Shown: piece by piece, positions 1 to 5,648 of the stretch | Layout of the letters: every line of letters starts with the position of its first letter | Numbering within the stretch: the stretch's first letter is position 1 | Position numbers and translations under genes: made by a program | Assembly (NCBI GenBank): GCA_039029935.1 | Contig: JBCCFC010000912.1 | Span: 1-5,809 of the forward strand | Direction: 5' to 3' | DNA: 5,809 nucleotides | Origin: G039029935 sp039029935 | GTDB lineage: Bacteria; Chloroflexota; Anaerolineae; Caldilineales; Caldilineaceae | Notes under the pieces: generated by a model | Databases searched by the model: none | Seen by the model: the letters and a program-made list of their open reading frames with translations, nothing else | Told to the model about the DNA's origin: nothing

Positions 1-541
1 AAACCATTGAAAACCCATTACCCAATCCATCTATAGTTTAGCACGGAATGCAGTCCGCATATCTACGATTTCTACTGCTGCTTGGTCTACCCGTTGCCTT
101 TGGGCTTATCTTCTGGACCAGTCTATCAAGCGTACAAGCGTAAAACGCGATTCCTTAACAAGTCATTACTGACGAACCAACCCTGCATTTCGCTTGCTTC
201 GCCAAGAGCTTGGACTCCGTCGCACTTTCTTTGGCGATCTCGACTCCCTCACCCGCTACCATTTCTTTTCATCTTGGTCCCAGTTCTTTGATTTCATGTC
301 CGATGAGCTTGATATTGAGCCTGTCCCTACCTAACTTCTCTAATTTGGAATTGCTGATATCCCTACGCACATGTTGACAAGCAGCACTATCTGCATCTCA
401 ATCCGGTGCATGGCTGAATGCCGTCAATTGCCCACCAGATTCAGAATATGCTCTATCCAGATGATAGCACACAAGATAGGTCTTTGTCCGTCATGATACG
501 TCGAACTTTTTGTCACGATCTGTTGAAATGTGGAAATGACA
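1..541. other. Region without a convincing intact gene
   Basis: No open frame here has both a credible ribosome binding site and a recognisable protein on either strand. The open stretches at 82-291 and 418-618 (+) translate to proline-, serine- and leucine-rich or otherwise incoherent peptides and look accidental. A 31-codon frame at 48-143 (+) encodes a hydrophobic, signal-peptide-like segment (RFLLLLGLPVAFGLIFW) but then stops, and no Shine-Dalgarno sequence precedes it. Frame 2 carries a more protein-like stretch at 173-334, listed separately as a possible transposase remnant. From 335 to 541 I see nothing beyond an isolated TTGACA at 374-379 that lacks a good -10 partner. No clear terminator was found for the epimerase gene that ends at 542. 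Confidence 0.5.
11..334 (+). pseudogene. Possible C-terminal remnant of a DDE transposase
   Basis: Frame 2 is open from 11 to a TGA at 170-172, then from 173 to a TAA at 332-334. The second part reads like real protein: it starts RTNPAFRLLRQELGLRR and includes DLDSLTRYHFF, SSWSQFFDFM and an acidic end. This mix of arginine-rich and aromatic residues is reminiscent of the C-terminal tails of some IS4-like transposases, but that rests on general resemblance, not on a motif I can name. No catalytic DDE residues lie in the window, there is no start codon with a ribosome binding site, and no terminal inverted repeat is evident after the stop. If it is a transposase tail, the TGA and the missing upstream part make it a dead fragment. 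It could also be chance open sequence. Confidence 0.25.
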
Positions 542-1582
542 CTAAAAGAACATCTTTGCCACGCCCAACGCTCCCTGCTTCCAAGGCACACGATGCGACA
601 CACCCGATTGCCCGCTAAAGTCCTCTAAATGGTCAATATACCATTGATAGTTACGGATCATCGCTTCCTTATTCGAATACTTGGGCTGATAACCCAACTT
701 TTTCTCAGCCTTTTCAATGGAGACAAACGAATCTTCGGTGACGGTTTCATAGACCCACTTATAGAGCGGTGAAAGATTAAATTTTTCCAACAGTCGTAGC
801 GTCCAAATCATAGGCTTGGCAGGCAACGGCACAATGCGTTTGCCATAGCCCGCGTAGTCCAGCACAGCCTGATAGTCTTCCTTGAGCGTAGTGAACTCTT
901 TGGCCCCAATGTTGAATACGTCGTTGACCACCTCTTTGCCCAACGTCGCCGTCAGATAGATGGCATCACACAGGTCTTCCACATCGAGTAGTTGATATCG
1001 ATTGTTGCCGCTACCCAAAACAGGGAAGTTCTTGCCATCCTTGGCCCAATCATAGAAAAGTGCAAAGACACCCAATCGCTCTGGTCCCACAAAGGATTTC
1101 GGGCGGATGATGGGTACGCACAGTCCTTTGTCACGAAAATCTTGACAGATATCCTCCGCCAACACCTTGGCCTCGCCATAGGGTCCCACACCGACCAGTT
1201 TGTCATCTTCATAGAGGGGGTGATGGTCTGGAATGCCATAGACAGCGGTTGATGAAATGTGAATACATCGCTCCACTTGATGATCATAGGCCGATTGCAA
1301 CACAACACGGATGCCGTCAATGTCGGTGGTGTAGATGTCTTCTGGCGAGTAGAGCGGCAGGGCGGCGGCAGTATGCACCACAATGTCAACGTCTTCCATC
1401 GCCTTATCCACATCCTCTTTGCTGCGGATGTCGCCGATATGAATCCGTACCTGATCGCGCTCCGGATAGTCAAAATCAGCCAAATCAAGGATGACAACAT
1501 TGTGTCCATTGCCCAAAAGATGGCGAGTCAGATTGATTCCGAGAAACCCCGCTCCGCCAGTAATCATATATGTTTTACTCAT
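542..1582 (-). CDS. NAD-dependent epimerase/dehydratase (extended SDR family)
   Basis: A 346-residue protein of the extended short-chain dehydrogenase/reductase family, whose members epimerise, dehydrate or reduce nucleotide sugars and related substrates using bound NAD(P). The Rossmann glycine motif TGGAGFLG is at residues 8-15 and is followed by D33 at the end of strand beta-2, which favours NAD over NADP. HTAAAL at 70-75, the SST at 110-112 and the catalytic Y135-x3-K139 (YGEAK) are all present. A C-terminal segment at about 283-317 (SIEKAEKKLGYQPKYS) is the usual epimerase-family tail. The start at 1582 puts the glycine motif close to the N-terminus as in relatives; the frame stays open to 1678, but those 32 extra residues look like untranslated leader. 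A weak GGAAAG lies 13 bases upstream of the start. The substrate cannot be told from sequence alone. The gene lies downstream of the Nudix gene on the same strand, 162 bases away. Confidence 0.9.
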   Translation of the reverse strand: MSKTYMITGGAGFLGINLTRHLLGNGHNVVILDLADFDYPERDQVRIHIGDIRSKEDVDKAMEDVDIVVHTAAALPLYSPEDIYTTDIDGIRVVLQSAYDHQVERCIHISSTAVYGIPDHHPLYEDDKLVGVGPYGEAKVLAEDICQDFRDKGLCVPIIRPKSFVGPERLGVFALFYDWAKDGKNFPVLGSGNNRYQLLDVEDLCDAIYLTATLGKEVVNDVFNIGAKEFTTLKEDYQAVLDYAGYGKRIVPLPAKPMIWTLRLLEKFNLSPLYKWVYETVTEDSFVSIEKAEKKLGYQPKYSNKEAMIRNYQWYIDHLEDFSGQSGVSHRVPWKQGALGVAKMFF

Positions 1583-1607
1583 AAAGTATCGATTTCTTTC
1601 CAATTTT

Positions 1608-1748
1608 ATTTTATGACACTTGTTCACACCCCTCCATGAATATTGCGGAATGAGTACTCTCTTGTGCGGGTCGTACACGGGAAATCCGGCATTAGAGAAT
1701 GTCTAACTCCACAGCTTCACTGAAAAAGGCTGAACAAGTGTATTTTAT
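1608..1748. mobile_element. Possible tiny MITE-like insertion
   Basis: The spacer between the epimerase and Nudix genes is bounded by a perfect 11-base inverted repeat: ACACTTGTTCA at 1616-1626 and its reverse complement TGAACAAGTGT at 1731-1741. Just outside lie matching copies of ATTTTAT, at 1608-1614 and 1742-1748, which could be a 7-base target duplication (one extra G sits at 1615). The roughly 126-base interior encodes nothing convincing. The right-hand ATTTTAT contains the Nudix stop codon (1745-1747). Terminal inverted repeats plus a short direct repeat are what a non-autonomous miniature transposable element would leave. The direct repeat is AT-rich and a second ATTTTAT lies nearby at 1603-1609, so coincidence is quite possible. 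Confidence 0.3.
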
Positions 1749-2308
1749 AATTGTAATTGATCGTTCTGCCATAATGACAGCAATGCTTTTGTTGATTCAA
1801 ATGCTAAATTATCTGGAATGTCTGTACGCACAAACCAGCGCGCATCACAAACATCATCCAACGCTTTTAATGGGGGAATCGTCGTATCGTCGTAAGCCAC
1901 CTTCCCATCAGGCGTAACTTGCTGGGGAATCGCATGGTAGACAATGACGATACCAGGATTACTGCGTCCATGCGCTTCTGGCTTAATCATCGGGTAGATG
2001 TCATGGAGGGCAACGATTTGGATATGCAGCCCGACTTCTTCCAGCAATTCGCGCTGTAAGGCATCCTTGGGCATCTCTCCTGCATCCATATAGCCCCCAG
2101 GCAATGCCCATTGGCCCTTGGCAGGATCGACAGCACGCTGTGTCAGCAGTAGTTTATCGTTGTGGGTGATCAGACCAATCACCGATACTTTGGGGTCATA
2201 AAATTGGGTAAACTCACACTGTGGGCAATGCGGACGTGTTGCGCCAGAAATCCACTCTTGGATTAGCTGCGTTCCACAAAATGGACAAAATTGATAGTTG
2301 TTACTCAT
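1745..2308 (-). CDS. Nudix hydrolase with N-terminal zinc ribbon
   Basis: A 187-residue Nudix-family pyrophosphohydrolase, an enzyme class that cleaves nucleoside diphosphates linked to another group (such as NADH, ADP-ribose or damaged nucleotides) in the cytoplasm. Residues 8-31 form a CxxC-x16-CxxC zinc ribbon (C8, C11, C28, C31), and a YDPK motif at 37-40 leads into the Nudix fold, as in proteins with a Nudix_N_2-type N-terminus. The Nudix box fits GX5EX7REUXEEXGU exactly: G72, E78, R86-E87, E90-E91, G93. The glutamates E87, E90 and E91 are the expected metal ligands. It resembles NudC in having zinc ribbon plus Nudix, but it is shorter and I do not see the SQPWPFPxS motif of NADH pyrophosphatases, so the substrate is left open. 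The start is supported by TAAGG at 2314-2318, five bases upstream. A promoter at 2414-2442 probably drives it. Confidence 0.93.
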   Translation of the reverse strand: MSNNYQFCPFCGTQLIQEWISGATRPHCPQCEFTQFYDPKVSVIGLITHNDKLLLTQRAVDPAKGQWALPGGYMDAGEMPKDALQRELLEEVGLHIQIVALHDIYPMIKPEAHGRSNPGIVIVYHAIPQQVTPDGKVAYDDTTIPPLKALDDVCDARWFVRTDIPDNLAFESTKALLSLWQNDQLQL

Positions 2309-2345
2309 TTGTACCTTACTTAGTCTTACCTGTCATTAATTATTC

Positions 2346-2385
2346 AGCAATTTAACAATTCAACAATTCAACAATTCACAAATTC
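2346..2385. repeat. Octamer tandem repeat (AACAATTC) in the Nudix leader
   Basis: Three perfect tandem copies of AACAATTC occupy 2354-2377, flanked by degenerate copies at 2346-2353 (AGCAATTT) and 2378-2385 (ACAAATTC), giving about five units with an 8-base period. The array lies between the predicted Nudix promoter and its start codon, so it would be transcribed in the 5' untranslated leader of that gene. It does not fold into a strong hairpin by eye. Short arrays like this can change copy number by replication slippage; any effect on Nudix expression is speculation. Confidence 0.85.
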
Positions 2386-2413
2386 GACCCATAATAGCGT
2401 TGTTTTGATTTTA

Positions 2414-2442
2414 ATTATACCAAGATTTTGACGTTTAACCAA
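2414..2442 (-). promoter_or_regulatory. Predicted sigma70-type promoter for the Nudix gene
   Basis: Read on the minus strand, TTGGTT (2442-2437) and a perfect TATAAT (2419-2414) are separated by 17 bases. Transcription would begin near 2407, giving a leader of about 100 bases that contains the octamer repeat. The -35 box matches only three of six consensus positions; the -10 box is perfect. It overlaps the divergent sucC promoter. Confidence 0.55.
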
Positions 2443-2457
2443 CGACAAGGCTATAAT
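2428..2457 (+). promoter_or_regulatory. Predicted sigma70-type promoter for the sucCD leader
   Basis: TTGACG (2428-2433) and TATAAT (2452-2457) are separated by 18 bases, a close match to the vegetative promoter consensus. The start site would be near 2464 (GGG at 2462-2464). From there to the sucC start codon is about 235 bases, with a strong terminator hairpin in between at 2594-2651. No equally good promoter was found between that terminator and sucC. Confidence 0.6.
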
Positions 2458-2545
2458 CGTAGGGAATTACTTCGACTTGGTTGTATTATGAACATACAAT
2501 TTAAAAATTACATGCTCTTTCTGATGGAGGAGCGAAAAAGAAATA

Positions 2546-2608
2546 ATGGTTCAATCTAAAAATTCTACGATAGTCATGAATAGAAAGAGTACTAAATGCG
2601 GTGAGTAG
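2546..2608 (+). CDS. Possible 20-residue leader peptide upstream of sucC
   Basis: ATG at 2546 opens a 20-codon frame (begins MVQSKNSTIV, ends KSTKCGE) closed by TAG at 2606-2608. A strong Shine-Dalgarno-like GGAGGA lies at 2526-2531, but the 14-base gap to the ATG is longer than ideal. The stop codon falls inside the left arm of the terminator hairpin (2594-2615), so a ribosome finishing this frame would cover that arm. The peptide has no run of one amino acid that would point to a particular attenuation signal. An overlapping 23-codon frame at 2488-2559 is an alternative, but it lacks a good ribosome binding site. Either could be chance. Confidence 0.25.
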   Translation: MVQSKNSTIVMNRKSTKCGE

Positions 2609-2651
2609 GTGATGGAGCAATCCATCACCTACTTCACCGCATTTTCTTTTT
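2594..2651 (+). terminator. Strong intrinsic terminator in the sucC leader
   Basis: Left arm 2594-2615 (AAATGCGGTGAGTAGG followed by TGATGG) pairs with right arm 2622-2644 (CCATCACCTACTTCACCGC followed by ATTT). This gives about 22 base pairs with a single bulged T and a six-base loop, AGCAAT. It is followed by TCTTTTT at 2645-2651, the expected tail of a rho-independent terminator read on the plus strand. No T-run follows it on the minus strand, so it is directional. It lies between the predicted promoter (2428-2457) and sucC and does not end any known gene. It is therefore either an attenuator of sucCD or the 3' end of a short RNA of about 190 bases. Confidence 0.85.
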
Positions 2652-2685
2652 GCACATATCTTTCCATTCATGCTTTGCTTCTAAT

Positions 2686-2692
2686 AGGGGGG
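2686..2692 (+). promoter_or_regulatory. Ribosome binding site that fixes the TTG start of sucC
   Basis: AGGGGGG at 2686-2692 lies six bases before TTG at 2699. From that TTG the protein begins MNLHEYQSKQIF, matching the conserved first residues of SucC. The longer in-frame start at 2609 lies inside the terminator hairpin and would add 30 unrelated residues. Confidence 0.85.
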
Positions 2693-2698
2693 CTTAAC

Positions 2699-3841
2699 TT
2701 GAATTTACACGAGTACCAATCCAAACAAATTTTTGGGCAGTATGGTATTCCCGTGCCAGAGGGGATTGTGGCAACAACACCCGCAGAGGCCAAGGCAGCG
2801 GCAGAATCGCTGGGGTCTGCGGTTGTGGTCAAAAGCCAAGTGCTGGTCGGTGGGCGTGGCAAAGCGGGGGGCATCAAGCTGGCGAAAGACCCAGCCGAGG
2901 CTGAGGAACACGCCACAAATATTTTGGGCATGGACATCAAGGGCTTGACAGTTAAAAAGGTACTGATCGATCCTGCTGCCAATATTGAAACCGAAATTTA
3001 TCTGGGGGCGATTTTAGATCGTGCCACCCGCCGCGTTGTGCTCATGGCGAGCAGCGAAGGTGGTGTTGAGATCGAGCAGGTTGCGGCTGACACACCAGAA
3101 AAGATCATCACCGTTGCTGTTAATCCATTTTTGGGGCTAAAAGACCACCAAGCACGTGTGATGGCCGATGGCATCGGTCTGCCCAAGGAACACATTCGTG
3201 GCTTTATCAGCATTGCCAAAGGCTTGTACAACGCGTTTGTAGGAAATGATGCTAGTATCGCTGAAATCAACCCGCTCGTTATCACGGGTGAAGGTGAGTT
3301 ACTGGCGGTTGATGGCAAAATGGGCATTGATGATAGCGCATTGTTCCGTCATCCAGACCTAGCCGAAGCACGAGACCCAGACGAAGAGGATGAAACTGAG
3401 CGCGAGGCACGTGAATATGGTCTCAGTTTTATCAACTTGGATGGTGAGATCGGCTGCATGGTCAACGGTGCGGGCTTGGCGATGGCAACGATGGATATTG
3501 TGAAATTTTCTGGCGGTGAGCCTGCAAACTTCTTGGATGTTGGTGGCGGGGCCACGGCAGAAAAAGTGACAGCAGCATTGCGCTTAATCCTGTCTGATGA
3601 CCGTGTAAAAGCTGTACTGATCAACATCTTTGGTGGCATCACACGCTGTGACGAGGTTGCCAAAGGCGTGGTTGAGGCCATCGCAACGCTGGGTGTAGAT
3701 GTGCCGTTTGTGGTTCGTCTTGTCGGAACCAATGAAGAAGAAGGCCGTCAGATTCTGGCCGAGTCTAATCTCATTACCGCCACAAGTTTGGCTGATGCAG
3801 CACAAAAGGCGGTTGCCGCAGCGAAAGGAGCAGGCGCATGA
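2699..3841 (+). CDS. sucC: Succinyl-CoA synthetase (ADP-forming) beta subunit
   Basis: A 380-residue beta subunit of succinyl-CoA synthetase, which with SucD converts succinyl-CoA, phosphate and a nucleoside diphosphate to succinate, CoA and nucleoside triphosphate in the citric acid cycle. The N-terminal ATP-grasp domain (about 1-235) begins NLHEYQSKQIF and carries the nucleotide-binding K45 and GGRGKAGG at 51-58. E189-I-N191-P and the D204-G-K segment provide metal and nucleotide ligands. The C-terminal domain holds NGAGLAMATMDIVKFSGG from 256, FLDVGGGA at 278-285, and FGGITRCD at 311-318, the loop facing the phosphohistidine and CoA site. Length is close to the E. coli protein (388 residues), and no key residue is missing. 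The start is TTG at 2699, chosen from conserved residues and the strong ribosome binding site. The stop overlaps the sucD start (ATGA). Expression probably depends on reading through the terminator at 2594-2651. Preference for ADP over GDP is inferred from family membership, not shown here. Confidence 0.97.
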   Translation: MNLHEYQSKQIFGQYGIPVPEGIVATTPAEAKAAAESLGSAVVVKSQVLVGGRGKAGGIKLAKDPAEAEEHATNILGMDIKGLTVKKVLIDPAANIETEIYLGAILDRATRRVVLMASSEGGVEIEQVAADTPEKIITVAVNPFLGLKDHQARVMADGIGLPKEHIRGFISIAKGLYNAFVGNDASIAEINPLVITGEGELLAVDGKMGIDDSALFRHPDLAEARDPDEEDETEREAREYGLSFINLDGEIGCMVNGAGLAMATMDIVKFSGGEPANFLDVGGGATAEKVTAALRLILSDDRVKAVLINIFGGITRCDEVAKGVVEAIATLGVDVPFVVRLVGTNEEEGRQILAESNLITATSLADAAQKAVAAAKGAGA

Positions 3842-4716
3842 GCATCTTAGTCAACAGCAATACCCGACTTTTGGTCCAAGGGATTACTGGGCGTGAAGGG
3901 TCATTTCACACACAGCAGATGATCGACTATGGCACCAAGGTTGTCGCAGGCGTCACACCGGGCAAAGGTGGCGAATGGACCGTCGGCAATACGCCCGTGT
4001 TCAACACAGTGAAGGTTGCTGTCGAAACAACAGAGGCCAACACCAGTATCATCTTTGTGCCGCCACGTTTTGCGGCAGATGCGATCATCGAGGCCGCAGA
4101 TGCAGGCATTGAACTGGTCATCTGTATTTCGGAAAATATCCCCGCGCTGGATATGGTGAAAGTACGCGCCTTTCTGGACACAACCAACACACGCTTGGTT
4201 GGCCCCAATTGTCCTGGCCTGATTACCCCAGGTGAGGCCAAAGTGGGCATCATGTCTGGTCACATCCACACCAAAGGCAATGTAGGCTTGGTCAGCCGCT
4301 CTGGGACCTTGACCTATGAGGTTGTCTATGCGTTAACAGCACGCGGCATCGGCCAAAGCACCGCCATTGGTATCGGTGGTGATCCGATTATTGGTACAAC
4401 GTTTTTGGATGTCTTGCGGATGTTTGAAGATGACTCTGCTACCGAGCAGGTGGTCATGATTGGTGAAATTGGTGGCACAGAAGAGCAGAAAGCTGCCGAA
4501 TACATCAAAACCATGAGTAAACCCGTCACAAGCTTTATTGCGGGACAGACTGCGCCTCCAGGCCGTCGCATGGGCCACGCTGGTGCGATTATTTCTGGTG
4601 GTGAAGGTACTGCCGAAGAGAAGATGGCTGCGCTGCGAGCCGCAGGTGCGCAGGTCGCCCGCCATCCAGATGAGATTGCGGAGATGGTTGCCGAGAAGGT
4701 AAGCAGTAGTTCGTAG
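3838..4716 (+). CDS. sucD: Succinyl-CoA synthetase alpha subunit
   Basis: A 292-residue alpha subunit, the partner of SucC. It binds CoA and carries the histidine that is transiently phosphorylated during succinyl-CoA/succinate interconversion. The N-terminal CoA-binding Rossmann domain has GITGREGSFH at 15-24 and TPGKGG at 40-45. GPNCPG at 122-127 and SRSGTLTYEV at 153-162 are the conserved ligase-domain motifs. GEIGG at 209-213 includes the glutamate that stabilises the active-site histidine, and the phosphohistidine is H247 in GRRMGHAGAI. Length is normal for the family. The ATG at 3838 overlaps the sucC TGA by four bases, with AAAGGAG at 3824-3830 seven bases upstream, indicating one transcript and likely translational coupling. 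The C-terminus ends in four serines, and the TAG stop is part of the first unit of an octamer array, so the final codons may have been shaped by that repeat. Confidence 0.97.
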   Translation: MSILVNSNTRLLVQGITGREGSFHTQQMIDYGTKVVAGVTPGKGGEWTVGNTPVFNTVKVAVETTEANTSIIFVPPRFAADAIIEAADAGIELVICISENIPALDMVKVRAFLDTTNTRLVGPNCPGLITPGEAKVGIMSGHIHTKGNVGLVSRSGTLTYEVVYALTARGIGQSTAIGIGGDPIIGTTFLDVLRMFEDDSATEQVVMIGEIGGTEEQKAAEYIKTMSKPVTSFIAGQTAPPGRRMGHAGAIISGGEGTAEEKMAALRAAGAQVARHPDEIAEMVAEKVSSSS

Positions 4717-4760
4717 GTCGGTAGGTCGGTAGGTCGGTAGGTCGGTAGGTCGGTAGGTCG
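4713..4760. repeat. Six perfect GTAGGTCG octamers starting in the sucD stop codon
   Basis: Six uninterrupted copies of GTAGGTCG run from 4713 to 4760, followed by a degraded unit GTGACCGA (4761-4768) and preceded by a near copy GTAGTTCG at 4706-4713 inside the last sucD codons. The TAG stop of sucD is bases 2-4 of the first unit. Reverse-complement copies follow: ACCGACCTAC at 4786-4795 and ACCGACCTACCGA at 4809-4821. The period equals that of the unrelated array at 2346-2385. It is too short and lacks the spacers to be a CRISPR array. Perfect copies suggest recent slippage or expansion. Confidence 0.95.
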
Positions 4761-4821
4761 GTGACCGATTACAGATGCACCGATTACCGACCTACTGAAA
4801 ACTGACCCACCGACCTACCGA
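4753..4821. terminator. Possible hairpin between convergent sucD and regulator genes
   Basis: GTAGGTCGGT at 4753-4762 can pair with ACCGACCTAC at 4786-4795 around a 23-base loop. Alternatively, 13 bases at 4750-4762 can pair with 4809-4821. Because the forward array has six copies, several pairing registers are possible. The loop includes a 9-base direct repeat ACCGATTAC (4764-4772, 4779-4787). There is no T-run after the stem on the plus strand, so this is not a standard intrinsic terminator. Its position between two converging genes makes a role in ending transcription plausible but unproven. Confidence 0.35.
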
Positions 4822-4844
4822 ATACTGATACACAGATACCAACC

Positions 4845-5570
4845 CTACACAGCCACAGGAACCCAGCCATCACGCATTGCCACCAGAATAGCTTCTGTAC
4901 GGCTATTGACTTCCATCTTAGAGAAAATATTGCGCAGATGTGTCTGCACAGTACGCTCGGAAATAATAAGCGAACGTGCAATCTCCTTGTTGGTATACCC
5001 CTTCATCAGCGTTTTCATCACATCCAGTTCACGCCGCGTCAATTTGCACGGTTCCTCTTGTTTGGTTGTCATGCTTTCCAACTTGTCTTCAAAGGGTCGG
5101 TGTAAACCAACTGTGCCAAATACATCTTGGCGCATGACATATTTATAGCCATCTGCTGAATTGCCATTGGTGCTATACACATCAACATCGCCGGCTGGAC
5201 CGCGATGGTAGGTAGACTGTACGGACTCACTATGCCCATATTGGACTGGATCATTTTGCGCTTTGCCGTTGCTGTTCACAACCATTGCATGTGCCATCGA
5301 GTGCATCCCTGTTGATTGCGACGCTGTATCAAGCAGCACGTCCTGATCCTCTTGAGCGACATCGCGAATCACATGGACCAGTTGGCTGGCTGCTTCTGTT
5401 TTGGTCACATAATCAACGGCTCCTGCCTGCAACATGGACGCCTTCATGGAGTGATTTTCAATCCCTGTCAACGCACCTGTCAAGGCCACAATTTTGATAT
5501 TGGGATACTTCAACGCAACGAGACGTGTTGCCTCTAAGCCCGACATGCCAGGCATCTGAATATCCATCAA
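4845..5570 (-). CDS. LuxR/NarL-type response regulator, 5' end missing
   Basis: A two-component response regulator: a receiver domain, phosphorylated by a sensor kinase, controls a C-terminal DNA-binding domain. Numbered from the TTG at 5570, residues 1-75 are the second part of the receiver, with the phospho-acceptor D3 in MMDIQMPGMSG, the switch threonine T31 (VALTG) and the conserved K57 (YVTK). Residues about 175-238 form a typical LuxR helix-turn-helix (LTRRELDVMKTLMKGYTNKE, then SERTVQTHLRNIFSKM). Between them lies an unusual linker of about 100 residues rich in Ser, Asn, Gln, His and Gly; NarL-type proteins usually have a much shorter one. The frame stays open to 5648, adding 26 residues that include a receiver-like QPDVIL, but a TAA at 5651-5649 cuts it off. 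About 25 N-terminal residues, including the acidic pair that binds magnesium, are not found in any frame, and no good start codon or ribosome binding site exists. The 5570 start is therefore formal. The gene is either broken or disrupted at an assembly end. Confidence 0.8.
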   Translation of the reverse strand: MMDIQMPGMSGLEATRLVALKYPNIKIVALTGALTGIENHSMKASMLQAGAVDYVTKTEAASQLVHVIRDVAQEDQDVLLDTASQSTGMHSMAHAMVVNSNGKAQNDPVQYGHSESVQSTYHRGPAGDVDVYSTNGNSADGYKYVMRQDVFGTVGLHRPFEDKLESMTTKQEEPCKLTRRELDVMKTLMKGYTNKEIARSLIISERTVQTHLRNIFSKMEVNSRTEAILVAMRDGWVPVAV

Positions 5571-5648
5571 AATAACGTCGGGCTGTATGCCTGCGTCTAA
5601 GTGGCTTTGCAGCGTACCGTACGCAAGAGTAGCGAGAACACTACGTCG

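Noticed and set aside
48..143. 31-codon hydrophobic, signal-peptide-like frame
   Set aside because: No Shine-Dalgarno sequence and it stops right after the hydrophobic run; could be chance in a decayed region.
82..291. 69-codon open frame on the plus strand
   Set aside because: Starts at TTG without a ribosome binding site, and its composition is unlike a folded protein; frame 2 of the same stretch looks more protein-like.
374..379. TTGACA as a promoter -35 box
   Set aside because: The hexamer 17 bases downstream (CTCAAT) is a poor -10 box and no gene follows on that strand.
418..618. 66-codon open frame on the plus strand
   Set aside because: Overlaps the 3' end of the epimerase on the opposite strand and has no recognisable content or ribosome binding site.
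952..1639. Open frames antisense to or out of frame with the epimerase
   Set aside because: Shadows of a strongly supported gene, with no motifs of their own.
1583..1678. N-terminal extension of the epimerase to 1678
   Set aside because: Adds 32 residues before the Rossmann glycine motif that family members lack, and part of it lies in the possible insertion.
2609..2698. Longer SucC start at 2609
   Set aside because: Lies inside the terminator hairpin and adds residues not found in SucC.
4713..4821. CRISPR array
   Set aside because: Eight-base units in direct contact without spacers; this is a simple tandem repeat.
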